Counted from the first letter of the stretch, positions 13,101-25,640 are shown. The stretch: DNA of 64,000 bases from Hydra vulgaris (GCF_038396675.1 NC_088922.1:63070001-63134000), one strand, 5' to 3'. Numbers and translations are program-made. The notes: generated by a model not told the origin, from the sequence alone.

Positions 13101-15405
13101 TCAACAAATGAATGAATATACATGGTAAAAAACTTGGGAGAGTCTTCAATAAAACTTTCACTAACGTAAGCGTGTGTTTAATTTATAAACTTTTTATTTT
13201 ATACAATTAAATGACGTAAATATGAGAAGAGAAAAAATTAAATAGTAAGAAAGTGTCTTAAAATATAAAAATATTATGTTATACAATTATCTTGAACTTT
13301 GAAGCCTGATTTAAAAATTACTAGTTTTAAAAATATATATAAATAATATCTTAAATTCTTTTTTATCAAAGTTGTTTCTTTGTGTTCGAAAGTTCAGTTT
13401 TATTTTTTTCAAAGCTGCTTAGCTTACCCCTACTAGACTAGGTGACACATTAGTTAGGTTTTTCAAAGAGAACAGTTTGACCTACGAAAAAACGGGTAGT
13501 TTTACTCGAAAGTCTGATAAATTGTTAAAATATCAACACTCATGTGATGTCAGATAAGAAAAAATTATAAGCATCTAGGCAAAAAATAGCAAAACTTTTT
13601 TTTTTTACTTTTTTTGTCAAAAATAAAAATAGCGCCCGTGTATCTTACTTAACTACTTTCCAACAAACTTTAGTTGCGCATTGTGTTAACATTTTAATTC
13701 CCTAACTTCCATCCAGTAGATGTTTTGTCATGTGATGCGTAGTTTTTGAGATATTTTAATTGTCCAACTTGCCCCTAAGCTCAAATAGCCCCGCTCTACC
13801 CTTCGGCTAAGTTTGGCACATCTTGTTTTATAATCAAATTTTCTTGGTATCCGTTACACGTTAATTGCATTCAATTGCAGAAATTTTTATAAATATTATT
13901 TTCTGTTTTATTTTTAAAATAATTTATGTAATAGTTATTTTGTTTTTATTTTTGTTGTTTGTATGTCTTTATAGTCATTTAAAGTAAACTTGTTTTTTTT
14001 TTAAAGGTTGGTATTCATCATCAGCATGTCATCAACGTAACTAAAGAACTGGAATCATTAGAAAGAACTAATATTGCGCTAATATCTAACTTGTTCGATC
14101 AAAACAACTACGAAAATTGGTTTTTTGTTTATTTTCTTATTTATATTTTTCCATAATTCGTTATTTTGAAAATTAGTTTTGATTTTGGGACATGTGTGTG
14201 CTTACTTAACGTATTTTTTAAACAGGAATGTTGGTCAAGATCTCAAGGAAATACAAAATAATAGTGATCTTTTATTGAGTGAGGAAATAAGTAGTGAAGT
14301 AGTAGAATTCAATATGAATCAGGTGTCTTTACAAACAAATTTATTTATAAAATATTTACACATATGCGTTATTTAAAAATTTCTACGTTTGCACACAATA
14401 TAATTTCTACGTTTGCACACAATATAATTTCTACGTTTGCACACAATATATTTTCTACGTTTGCACACAATATAATTTCTGCGTTTGCACACAATGTAAT
14501 TTCTACGTTTGCACACAATATAATTTCTACGTTTGCACACAATATAATGTATAAAACTAACATAAGTGTGTATATAAAAGTTGTAAATTAAAAGTTGTAT
14601 ATAATATTATTAATAATTTAACTATAAAACATCTTTTTTGTATTATATATTATAATATGTTATAATGTGCAATCATTATAAAATAATGCCATGCAATTAT
14701 ATTATGAATAATTTCATTATATATAATATAATTGCATGTCCAATAGTATATCATATACTTATTGCTTTTGTGTAATATTTTATTTTTATTATCTTTATTA
14801 TTATTCAATACGTTTAAAATAATTATTTAATAAATAGAATATTAGCTTAAATTATATTTAAATAAAAATATTGCAATAAATTATATATTAAGTATTATAT
14901 ATAATATAAAGTATATGTTATTTAAATGTGTAAACTGAGTTATAGACTAAAATATACAGATCTACATACTGTAGTTATATAATATAAAATAATATATAAT
15001 AGTATAATACAATAATTAAATTAATAAAGCAATAATATACTAAAGATATTACACACTAACACACACACACACACACACACTCTCACACACACACACACAC
15101 ACCATCAAATGTGACAATAGACTAGTGGTAGAACTGACTCTTAGTCATGAAGTTCGGGATTTAATCCCACTTTGCATCTTTATAGGAACCGAGGGGAGGA
15201 GGAGGAGGGTAAATTAAGTTAAATAAGTATGTATATATAAAAAGCATTGTAAAAACAATTTATCTTTAAGCTTGATAATTCGCCACTCGAATCCGCTTTA
15301 TATGTGTTAGGAACAAAGTTGGCTTTACATGGATTGGAAATTGGTGATGAAAACGCTTTTAGGAAAGTAACCATTATTCAGCGTTTAAATAAAATTTTGA
15401 AATAA
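10126..15405 (+). CDS. multi-exon coiled-coil protein gene (partial, 5' end not found)
   Basis: Seven exons join with consistent phases and AG/GT borders: 10126-10294, 11331-11410, 11489-11668, 12825-12893, 14007-14119, 14226-14322 and 15271-15405 (stop TAA 15403-15405). The split codons agree at each junction, for example TG|G giving Trp between exons 5 and 6. The joined product is about 247 residues, acidic and helical: exon 1 has IRIQEVVNQALIISKEED, exon 3 DLLHEIEDMEASYKEIENFF, exon 5 VINVTKELESLERTNIALI, and the last exon ends TIIQRLNKILK after a conserved-looking ALYVLGTKLALHGLEIGDE. There is no signal peptide or membrane segment in the exons seen. No family was recognised. Introns carry a MITE, a SINE and minisatellites. 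Upstream exons are probably missing, because exon 1 begins at an acceptor without a Met. Confidence 0.75.
10452..10645. repeat. degenerate minisatellite of about 25-30 bp
   Basis: Blocks like aaacagcatttgtttgt recur about six times with variable spacing in intron 1 of the coiled-coil gene. The reading frame across it is a repeat artefact. Confidence 0.6.
10767..11007. mobile_element. foldback MITE, TA target site
   Basis: A 241-bp element whose left third and right third are inverted copies of each other. The ends are tttgagtttattgcagaata and its complement (tattctgcaataaatgcaaa at the right end), and the arms extend about 95 bp (blocks TTGTCAACAA, GAATAGAATTGC and complements). It is bracketed by TA dinucleotides at 10765-10766 and 11008-11009. 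TA duplication and no coding capacity suggest a Tc1/mariner-mobilised MITE. It sits in an intron. Confidence 0.8.
11669..12824. other. intron of the coiled-coil gene
   Basis: A block near 11815-11900 repeats gatccctaattaaa-type phrases three to four times. Otherwise AT-rich, with no recognised element. Confidence 0.5.
13030..13830. mobile_element. possible decayed non-autonomous transposon in an intron
   Basis: The left side carries gcggggtaagttgagcaa and a second ggtaagttgagcaat. The right side carries gctcaaatagccccgctc, partly complementary to the left (AGCGGGG...GAGC). The G/C-rich termini stand out from the AT-rich intron. No precise ends or target duplication could be set, so this is tentative. 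Confidence 0.35.
14380..14547. repeat. 24-bp minisatellite, 7 copies
   Basis: The unit ttctacgtttgcacacaata plus taat is repeated seven times with only a few substitutions. It is open on both strands (ISTFAHN-like) because the unit length is a multiple of three. It lies in the last intron of the coiled-coil gene. Confidence 0.9.
15059..15101. repeat. (AC)n microsatellite
   Basis: About 42 bp of acac interrupted once by tctc. Confidence 0.9.
15112..15205 (+). mobile_element. tRNA-derived SINE-like fragment
   Basis: An A-box-like TAGTGGTAGAAC is followed about 30 nt later by a B-box-like GTTCGGGATTTAATCCC, the promoter spacing of a tRNA. The arms do not fold into a full tRNA and a G-rich stretch follows, so a SINE head is more likely than a tRNA gene. 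Confidence 0.5.
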
Positions 15406-15533
15406 ATAATGGGTTCGTAACGGTTTACTGTAAAAATAGTTAGTAACATTTTTTATGTGCATTGATGTGTATATATTTTAACTTAAGAGTTTTTTAAAGA
15501 GTATGTTTATTTTATTATTTTTTTATTTAAATG

Positions 15534-16685
<1,152 letters not shown>

Positions 16686-16689
16686 TTCT

Positions 16690-16870
16690 CGAGTCACTTG
16701 AAGGTAAATAAAACTTAAGTCGGAAAGTTGCCTTAAAGCTGGGGATCCGGGTTTCAACGCCACTTCTTGGCAAGTTTTATGACATCGCTAAGGAAGGAGG
16801 CGTAAACTTCCTTTCAAATGCTCTTTCCGCAGAGCTCCGTGATAAGACTTCTTGGGGCACCTAGAATAAA
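16690..16870 (+). mobile_element. SINE (shares its 3' body with 17844-17958)
   Basis: A B-box-like GGGTTTCAACGCC occurs at about 16749. It is followed by a 3' body tttcaaatgctctttccgca, gagctccgtgataagac and cttcttggggcacct, which matches the SINE at 17898-17954 (aaatgctcttccccggtgct, ctgtgataaa, cttcttggagcatct). Two members of one family 1.2 kb apart support the call. Confidence 0.65.
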
Positions 16871-17640
16871 AATACAGATAAAAGAAAGGCAAATCATACT
16901 CAGCATATTAAAATCTAACTGATAGTAAGTAGAAAGTACTAGAAAAAACTTTTTTGATTTCCTCAGTTGATCATTGAGAATATTATTATGAAAAGAAAGA
17001 TTAAATAAAAATGTATGATGTAATATTTTAAAAAAGTTTAAGTGGATAATATATTTCGCACAGAAAATTAAAAATTTTGCTGTTTTAATATGGCAGATGT
17101 ATTTTTCTGAAGAAAAAAATATGTAAAATAAAAAGTTGGTAAAATGGGCTGAAAGTGGAAATAACGTGGATGTATTTGGTTAAAACCAGTCTATGAAAAG
17201 TAAACGTCGCAAAAGTTTCTAGTTTTCTTGCATGTTTGGAACTTGTCGATGTTCATGCGAAAAATAAAGTGCTGAAAGCAGCTTTTCAAAATAGGGAAAA
17301 GATACCAAATATTTACTTTAAAACTGACGTGACTGAAGCAGAAAAAATATTTTATCAAAGCAATTAAGTGTGTATATAAAAGTTGTAAATGGACATTCAG
17401 ACATAAATAAAAGTATAAACTTTATTACGGTAAAAAAAATAGTAAAACTAAATAAAATGACAGCAGTTTAAGTATAAAGTGGTAAACAATATAAATAATA
17501 TATTAATATTCAAAAGAAATGTGACCAATACCCAAGCTTTTAATACCAAATAAATGATAATGCACAACAGCATGTTATAAGTTTCGAATACAATTCAAAT
17601 AGCTTGAAATTTTTGTTTATCAATGCGACATCATTTTAAA
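16871..17640. other. AT-rich non-coding sequence
   Basis: No recognisable coding or repeat family, apart from a short phrase at about 17370 (tgtgtatataaaagttgtaa) that also occurs at about 14567. Confidence 0.4.
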
Positions 17641-19040
17641 AAAATAAGTTGAATGAAGTTATAGTTGAAATTGAAATAAGTTCTCCAGATATAATTTTTG
17701 TCACAGAAACATGGTGGAATAATACTTTTGCAACAATTATACCTGTGTATAACCTTTATCGTAGAGACCGCAAGAGTACCAGAGGCGAAGTCTGTATTTA
17801 TGTAAATGACCAAATTTATTCGTTTAAATTCAATAACAATAAAGCGGCCGTTGCGCAGTGGTTAGAGCGCTTGCTTTAGAAGCAAGTGACCCTTATTTAA
17901 ATGCTCTTCCCCGGTGCTCTGTGATAAAACCGTTAGGTCTTCTTGGAGCATCTAAAAAAACAAAAATAATAGTAATAATAAAGCCAATAAAAATGTGGAG
18001 CAGATATGGTGTACAAATGAAATGAGCAATGAATGCAATTTATCTCTTGTATTTAAACACACTTCATGGTCTTTTGGTAAATTTGATGATTTGGTAAATT
18101 GTCAGAACATGATTAATTCCATTAAAAAAGTTATAAACATTTTTCAAAAACTAAAATATATTATGATGTTTTGATATTGTGTTATTATTACATACAGTGA
18201 TTTCAATACAGTGATTTCATATTATTGATACAGTGATTTCAATTTTCCATCCTTGAATAGTATATGGAATTTAAGTTATGAAAGCATTTGCATTGGACAA
18301 AAAGAGAGTCACTTTCTGTAATGTATTAAAGAATTTTATCTTACACAACATGTATCAAAACCAACATTTCAACTAAATGACACCAAAGTAAAAAATATAT
18401 ATTTAGTGTTTACAGCCTCTCCTTTTCGTATATCTTGCTTGTTACACATGGATCCCTTGGGAAAAACCAAAATAAGGTCATCATGTTTTAAGTTTTAATT
18501 TTAATTATCTCGTTCACTATAATTGCAAAAATGAAAATATCACTACAAGACAAGTATACATGAAAGGAAATTATGATGAATTATCAAAATATCTAAATAG
18601 ATTTAACTGGTGTTATAAATTTACTAAACTTGATGTTGATCAGTGTTATAAAAGATTCATCAAAATTTATTTATATGAATGTAATGACTTTATAACATAA
18701 TTTAATCAAAAAGCAACTAAAACCAGAAGATCTCTATGGTGATGAATAAAGAATTAAAATATAAAAATCTACTCAAGCGTAATCTTCGGTATCAATACAA
18801 GCCTTCTCATTTTAAAAATTTAGATCTAAAAAAATAACACAAATTAAAAAATAAGGTAGTCAAAAAACTTGTAAAGCTTACAATAAAAAAAAAATTAAAA
18901 AGATTGCAGTTTATGCTTTTATTAATAGTAAATTAAAAGCTAAAAAACATATAAGAGCAATTTCAATTGAAAACAACATCAGTCAAATAGATTTTTCAGT
19001 TTTGTATCTATAAAGAAAATTTACGAATATACCTACATGT
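17641..19040 (+). pseudogene. LINE endonuclease and linker, decayed
   Basis: A + strand non-LTR endonuclease start reads IEISSPDIIFVTETWW (metal-binding Glu) then a Gly-rich GEVCIYVND block (17649-17840). It is interrupted by a SINE, then continues with endonuclease-like pieces (YCVIITYSDFN, LNSIWNLSYESICIGQKESH, at about 18060-18480). A basic linker near 18730-18900 (NKELKYKNLLKRNLRYQYK) is typical of sequence between endonuclease and RT. Many stops are present. The RT part at 19324-19857 could be from the same copy or a separate insertion. Confidence 0.65.
17844..17958 (+). mobile_element. tRNA-derived SINE inserted in a LINE
   Basis: The head gcggccgttgcgcagtggtt plus agagcgc contains a good A box (TGGTTAGAGCGC). 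The 3' body matches the SINE at 16690-16870. It splits the LINE endonuclease sequence. Confidence 0.75.
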
Positions 19041-19104
19041 AAAGTAATACTAAGATGTAAAAGTGCTTTAATGCCTAAAAAACTGAAAAGTTTGTCCAGT
19101 TTTG

Positions 19105-19276
19105 TTCACTTGGAGCAAACTCCAAACATTTATATGTTTATACTTATGTCAAATAATCAGCTTTGCTAGAAAATGTGATGGTTGGAGGCTGGGAACCAAA
19201 AAGCCTTAAATTTCCCCTCCCCCTCCTGCCCCAAACGTAAGAGCAGCAAGTTAATAAAATAATTTTTTTCTATGCT
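19105..19276. repeat. left half of a dispersed repeat (copy at 36505-36640)
   Basis: This matches 36505-36640 through shared blocks caaacatttatatgtttata and gctgggaaccaaaaagcc (allowing differences). The right half of the same repeat resumes at 20504, on the far side of a LINE. Confidence 0.7.
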
Positions 19277-20503
19277 CAATTATAGGTGTAGTTGAAGATA
19301 AAATACCGAAAAATTTAGGTATAATGTACAAAGCTAAGCAGTTATTAAATCAATCTTGTTTAAAAAACATTTACTATTATTTTATTTGTTACTACTTAAG
19401 TCATGCGAACATTGCTTGGTGCAGCACTAACGCGACGAAAATAAAAAAATTGCTTAGTGAACAAAGACAGGCTATAAGGAGAGCTTTAAACGTAGATCGT
19501 TTCTCACACACACAAACACTATTTAATGAACTCAATATCCCAAACGTAAACAAACCATACCTCCACCACGTTCTTATTTTTATGTTCAAACTTGATGAAA
19601 ACATATTACCAATCTTATTTTATTCAATTTTTGAAAAAAATAAATTGCATATATACCCTACTAGATTTTCAAAATACAATTACATTCAATCTAAAACTTA
19701 TTATTCTGCTACTAAATTCTCTATTGTAAACCGAGGACCAAAGTTGTGGAACATAATATTAAATAATGAACTGAAAACTAATTATTCTCTAAACCAATTC
19801 AAAACAAAACTTAAGCAACTGCTTTCGTTAAGTGAAAATGTAATAAATTTCTTCTAATAAAACTTCTTTAAATTAGAAATCAATAATAATAGTTAATTAA
19901 TTACTGTAGATTGTTAATACAAAATTAATCAACATGTGTACATATATTTTATAATTTTTCATGATCATCTTCTTTTTGAGAAATTTATTTTTATTTTTGC
20001 GTTGTTTATTAATCTTTTGCTTTTATTTTTTACTGTTTATTTGCTTTTAATGAAATTAGCAATAAAAAGTTTAAATATAATTAAATAAGTTAAACTATAA
20101 ATTGCTCTAACTATAAAATGTGTTTAATATAAAATCATATCTTCTTATCTTTTCAAAACAATTCTTAACTGGTATTTTTTGTCATTTTAATGTTTTATTA
20201 AATTTTGTTTTTTTTTATTTTACAAAACAATTCTTAAATTTTATTCTTTGAAAAACTATAAACTTTAACTGCTATGCGATATATTTACATTTTCTTTTAT
20301 ATTATTAATTCAGAGATATATTCATTGAAACTATATGTTATTGTTAAACAATAATTTTTATCTAGTAATGACGCATTTTTTGGGGCTTGGTGATTAGACT
20401 AAGTTTGTCTTCTTCTTGCCCCGGTTATGTAACTATTTTTATAAGTTACGACTGTAAATTTTTTTTATTGGCAAAAGTGTAAATAAATAAAAAAATAACT
20501 AAA
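19277..20503 (+). mobile_element. 5'-truncated LINE inserted in a dispersed repeat
   Basis: It contains an RT C-terminal reading frame (19324-19857) and a 3' untranslated segment at 20378-20490 with the phrase tttgtcttcttcttgccccg. The same 3' segment occurs alone at 32655-32765. Comparison with 36500-36735, which has the surrounding repeat without the LINE, gives an approximate empty site and fixes the insertion to about 19277-20503. Confidence 0.7.
19324..19857 (+). pseudogene. LINE reverse transcriptase, C-terminal part only
   Basis: 177 residues open without stops: YYLSHANIAWCSTNATKIKK, then EQRQAIRRALNVDRFSHT, then FSIVNRGPKLWN near the end. This is the typical thumb/C-terminal layout of CR1-like elements in Hydra-type genomes. 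No YADD box is present because the element is 5' truncated. Confidence 0.8.
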
Positions 20504-20590
20504 TTTATATTCATCGATAAATTTTGAGTTTCATATTATTTTCTCTCAGCGTTCAAAAATTATGACTATATAAAGTTTAAATTTGAGAAC
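20504..20590. repeat. right half of the dispersed repeat (copy at 36645-36735)
   Basis: It shares tatattcatcgataaatttt and agcgttcaaaaattatgact with 36650-36725, allowing a few substitutions. Confidence 0.7.
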
Positions 20591-21039
20591 AAAACTTAGA
20601 ACCGTATTTCCGGATATAGTCAGCTGACATGTTGGACCAGACCTGGGTAATTGAAGTATTCAGGGCTTCAACATTTGAGTGTTTTTATTTACAAGAATTG
20701 TCTTAAACATACGTCCTAATATAAAAATTTACAGGGTTTAAATCTAAAGAACAAGTAGGCCTGATTTATTTAGGCCAATAAAAGGTATTATCTGTGCGCC
20801 ATGTCTGGACGAGTTTTGTTGTATGACAGGGTGTACCTAAAAAAATTTCATTATTCTTGAGGTTCCCATGTATCATGAGCACGTAAGGTTGAATGATACC
20901 TTTAATTTCTGCTGTTTTAGACCTGATACACTGTAAAATATTTTTTTATCTGAAATCAAAATTATTAGATGTTTTTCCTTCAAAATTTAGAAAACTACTT
21001 TTTGGACTTTTAGTTTTTTGGCTCACTAAAGATAATCGA
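20591..21039. other. non-coding sequence
   Basis: Nothing recognised. Confidence 0.4.
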
Positions 21040-21745
21040 AACTACTTTGCACTTAAACCAGTTTGCACTTAAGCCAGTTTTTGCAACTGCTTTGCACTTA
21101 TGCTAGTTTGCACTTGTAAAATTTGCCCTTTTTTATTTGCACTTATTTACCCTTCAGCTTGATTGTGCATGCAATCATTTATGATAGATAAGTTACATTT
21201 GATATAAGTGATATAAGCTGAAATCTCGCAAAATTTGATATTTTTACCACCAAACCTATAATTTTTTAAGGTTTGGTGGTAAAAGATAAATTTTTGAGAT
21301 TTTTAGGGTTTATCTAGCAACAATATCTACGTAAACATAAACAAAACCATTCCAAATATTTGTTTGCAAACATTGGCATAAGTTCAAATTGGCATAAGTG
21401 CGCCAATAGAATTTGCAAACATTGACTCAAGTGCGAATTTTCCTAAATGCAAAGCAAAAATTGGCATATGTGCGCTAAAAGATATTGCAAACATTGGCAT
21501 ATACGTGAATCGAAAAGGGTTTGCATTTATGCCAATTTTGCAATTTTTTCAAAAAGTTGCAAATTTTCTTGGCACACTTATGCTAGTTTTTAAAACGATT
21601 TTGCACTGATAACAGCTTGCAATTATGACAATTTGCGCCTATACCAATGTTTGCGAGTTTATTCAGTGCACTTATGCCAGTTCGCACTTATAACAGTTTG
21701 CACTAATGTCAGTTTTTACAATTCGCACCTATGCAAATTTGCAGT
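21040..21745. repeat. array of tttgcacttatgccag-type units in both orientations
   Basis: About a dozen diverged units resembling gcacttatgccagtttgca run forward at 21045-21130 and 21530-21740. The complement (aaattggcataagtgcg) runs at 21360-21500. The turn contains a perfect 16-bp hairpin (21242-21257 and 21269-21284, ttttaccaccaaacct). The layout resembles subterminal repeats of a large inverted-repeat element. Confidence 0.65.
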
Positions 21746-22523
21746 TACGACAGTTTTTTGATATATGGATTTGTTCAAGAAATTCTGACTTAACTTCGAG
21801 TTTTTTAAGAAAGGTCTTAAAAAGGATAGTAAATATATATAAAGGCTGTAATAAAAGCGCTTGTCTACAACATTTATTCATTTATTTAACCATAAAATCA
21901 AAAATTACAAAATTAATTATAATTTACAAAGTTAGGTTTGGTGTCACTCATATAGTAAAAACTAGTCAATGGAGTAACACCTTAATAATATAAACAAATA
22001 AAATAAAAAAATCTTAAAACAAGGAAATAATAAAGAAAGTAAACTACATTAAAACAAGTAATAAAAAAAGAAGTGTTAAGAACAATAATATTTAAATATT
22101 TGGAATCAGAACAAAAATATAAAGGAGTAAGGCTAAGAAAAATGAAAAAAAAAGAGAGAGAACGAACGGATGAGATAAGATGAGTGAGAAAAAAATTGTA
22201 AGAGAAAACAAAAATTTTAATCACATAAGTTCAGAAGGATAGAGTGAGAGAAAAAAATGTTCGCAGAAACATATTAAAAGCAAAATAAAGGCAAACTTAA
22301 ATAAAAATATTATTTGTTTTGGGTTTTTTTTTCTTGTTTTTATTTTTATTTATTTAAATCCTTTATTCTTGTTTTTATTCACTTATTTTTTAAACTTTTA
22401 TTACCAAAATGTTTTTTGATTTATTTTTTCTTCATAAAACTTTTTTTCAACAAAAAAAAAAAACGCAATTGTTTACAACACCCTCTAGCACACTATAAAA
22501 ATTATAAATTTTCAAAAAATATC
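21746..22523. other. A/T-run rich non-coding sequence
   Basis: Purine-rich and T-rich tracts make weak open frames on both strands. No family signal was seen. Confidence 0.4.
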
Positions 22524-25224
22524 GAGTAAAACCGGGTCAAACCGCACACTATGATTAGTGTAAATCAATCAATAAAAATTAAATAACTTTTTTTTTTAAT
22601 TCATTTTTATTTTTTTTTATTAGATAGGTAATAAAAAACTATATAAGATAATATAAATATATGTTAAAAAAATAATAATAAAATAATCGAAAATATTGAA
22701 TGTAAAGAAAAAAAAATTGTGCGGTTTTAGGCGACATTCTGATAAAACCGCACACTTAAGAAAACATTGAACTTTTTAAATTTTTACTTTTTTTTTTTTA
22801 TTCTTTTTTTTAACACAACTTATATTTAAGAAACTATATTAAATTTTTTACATTTTTTTCAGCAAAAAAATTTAGTTCCAACGACATATTTCTTTGGTAA
22901 GCATGTTTCTATGCACAACCGTTCCCGATACATCGAACTCTGGCATTGCAATTATTTATGTGTAACTGTTACTCTACACTTTTTACATTTTGCAACTTTT
23001 AAACGTTTGGCTGCCGGTACTAGTTCTTCATTATTGTTTTGCTGAGGTTGCTCACCATTTTGCTAAGGCATTTGAGTACTTGGCATAGAGAGTCTACGCT
23101 TTGCGTTAAGTTTAGCAACTTTCACGGCTTCCTTTTTTTTCGGTAATACATTTTCCGCCAACTTTTAATATGTTGCACTGCTTTGATTTCTTGATATTTG
23201 ATTGATTTCTGGCTTGAAAAAACTGCTTCAACTCTATCTCGTTAATGTTTTTACAACGTTTAACAAATGCTTGATATCTATCAAAACTTGAAACTAGTGT
23301 AGTTGAGAAAGATGGTAATCGGTGTGTAGTTAGACTAGGTGCTGCGGCGGCTGTTGAAGATGATAAAGCTGTGTCTCAGCAAGATGATGTAGGTGCTGCA
23401 GAGGCTGCTAAAGTTAATGAAGGTAGATTTAATGTTTGTGTGATTGCTAATGCCTTATGATTATTTTGTTTTTATTGCTGTTTTAAGTGGAAATTAGTCT
23501 GTGTACTGGAAAACAGCAATTGCATGCAAGCGTGTAAAACATTTACCACTCTCGTACAGCAGTTTGAGCAACGGTGGAAAATTTTGTTAATCTAAATTCT
23601 TACATTTTGAGTCTTTGTAATACTTTGTAAGAATTTCTTTCCATGCTTGTTTGACATGATAATAAAAACCTCTATTCAATGGTTGTAGAATATGTGAAGA
23701 ATGATCTGGCAGACAAATCCAGATTATACTGTGTTTTTTGCTCAGCAATATCGCTTCCAAAGTTATGTGAGTTGTATGTCTATCTAATACTAAAATATGA
23801 ATACCACCAATATGCTCAGTTTCGGCTATAAATACTTTTTTCAGCCATTCAATAAACGTATCGTACTCCATCCAACCTGATTTTGAAATTGAATATTTAG
23901 TGTCAACTGGACCACCTCTTGCCCAGTCAGGACGAAAGTTTCTTTAGGCTTTGTATATCACAAATGGTGGTGCAAAATGCCCATCAGTGTTGCAGCAATT
24001 GTTTACAGTATAATGAATTTTTTCATTGTTGCCAGTAAGTTTAAATGCACGTCTTGTCCTATTTCAACACACTACGGTTGCTTTGCCTTGATCACCCGAA
24101 AAACCTGTTTTATCACAATTCCAAATATGCGACACAGAAGTTATACCAGTCTGTTGATATTGCTTGGCAACGTATTCAAAATAACAAACAATTATTTCTG
24201 GCGCACAAGAAGCGGTCCTTTTAGATGCTAAGTTAGCCGCTTTTCTTGTTAAAATTTCTTTTGACCATCTCTTCATAAAAGCATAAAACCAGTCTTCACA
24301 AGGATTGCAATTTTTGAATAAGTGCAATTGATCTTCGCATTTAAGTTAGCCACATACAACATCTAGGATTTCATTTGGGGTAAACCATAACCCAGTCACC
24401 AAGTAATTGGAACGCATGGACCATCAATCTTTCTGCTTCATTAGAAGGAACCGTTGTTGCACTTGAGCCAAGGAAACCTTTGTTGTTGTTACTTTTGAGA
24501 TCTTCGAACCTTGAGACTGGAACGCTATGTTTGAATGCAGCTTTTCTCACTGATGTTTTATTTTCTTTCATATCAGCTAATGCGGCTAGTATATCGTCTT
24601 CCTTGTATGCTTGTTAAAGTTGACATGTAAAAGCAAGTGAGTTAAATTGAATTGAGTGAGTGCTGTTTATATTGAGAAATAATAAAATAATTGGTTTTTA
24701 ATGAGTAAGAGATGATTATATTAACAAATAAAATTATATTTCATTTTTAATTAAACCGGAGTTAACACTTTGTTAATTAGATAAAGATAGGCGCTTACTT
24801 GCGAAAAACTAAACATAGTAATTAATCAAGCGTGCGATTTTAGCAGAAAATTTTTTTTTTTTTACTATTTTGATTTTTTATTTAATTCTTTGTTCTAGCT
24901 GCATAAAAATTATACTATCAGAAATAAAATTAAATTTCCAACAAGATAGTGATAAAATTATTTTTATGTCAGTTTCGGTTCAAGCGCCATTTTGTTCGCA
25001 AGGATAAAGAATAGATAAAAAAATTTAACTCCCGTTTAAGTTGTTTAAAAAAAGAATAAAATGGATTTGAACAATCATATAATTTTATCAATTCGAATAG
25101 AGGAGATAGCTCTGTGTTTGAATCTATTTTTATTTTTTTCATAGCCATATCCGTTTAGTTTTTATTTGATAATTTCGATCAATGTGCGGAATAATAGGGT
25201 GTGCGGTTTGACCCGGTTTTGCTC
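22524..25224 (-). mobile_element. pogo/Tigger-like DNA transposon
   Basis: Terminal inverted repeats: left 22524-22549 starts gagtaaaaccgggtcaaacc, and right 25199-25224 ends ggtttgacccggttttgctc, with one mismatch over 26 bp. A second inverted pair, gtgcggttttag and taaaaccgcacac, forms a subterminal hairpin at 22717-22753. The 2.7-kb interior holds a minus-strand transposase remnant. TA follows the right end (25225-25226); the left TA is offset by 2 nt, so the target duplication is not exact. Confidence 0.85.
22905..24612 (-). pseudogene. Tigger/pogo-type transposase, broken
   Basis: Reading downward from 24608: an N-terminal helix-turn-helix of the psq type (YKEDDILAALADMKENK, SVRKAAFKHSVPVSRFEDL), then a CENP-B-like second DNA-binding part (DWFYAFMKRW), then the DDE catalytic domain. 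The first Asp is in IWNCDKTGFSGDQGK and the second in ILVLDRHTTH. At the third position, where LQPLD is expected, the sequence reads LQPLNRGFYYHVKQAWK, so the catalytic Asp is replaced by Asn. Several frame changes and stops (for example after CKNLD at 23587) break the gene. A basic C-terminal region follows to about 22905. Confidence 0.85.
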
Positions 25225-25226
25225 TA

Positions 25227-25640
25227 CTGATCTTTTATTTTTTAATTCCATATTTTTATATACTTTATTTACTTTGTTTTTGCTTTTGTATTAAGCAAGG
25301 TTGCGTGTACCTTGAGAAAATTTTGAAGTACTTTCTTTATGAAAAAAGTATCATGTTTACTGTCGTTGTTAAGGCCTTTTGAATTTTTTCGAGTCAAGTA
25401 ATGCTTTGCATCAAATTTAAGTTTTTAAAAGTCTCTTACAATAAATAAATTATACAGCAATGTAAATCACACTATTTATTTGGTATGTTAGGTCTTCGTT
25501 TTGTTTCTTTATATTGTTTTTAAAGTAAACAATTGCGTTTTTCGTTTTGTTTTTTGTTTGTTTGTTTTTTTTGTTTTTTTTTTGTTTAAAAATAAACGAG
25601 AACAAATAATAAAGCGCAATTATTATTTGTTCTTGTTTAG
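25227..25640. other. AT-rich sequence upstream of the ciliary gene
   Basis: It ends in a long T/G-rich tract and ttgtttag at 25633-25640, just ahead of the first exon. This could be an intron acceptor or a spliced-leader trans-splice acceptor. Hydra is known to use spliced leaders, but the choice cannot be made from sequence alone. Confidence 0.4.

Noticed and set aside
14364..14591. ISTFAHNI repeat protein
   Set aside because: A 24-bp minisatellite inside an intron; open on both strands only because the unit is divisible by three.
17844..17920. tRNA gene
   Set aside because: A good A box, but the B box and cloverleaf arms are lost and the 3' body matches another SINE copy.
22314..22529. 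Phe/Leu-rich small protein
   Set aside because: T-rich low-complexity DNA; no start context or homology signal.
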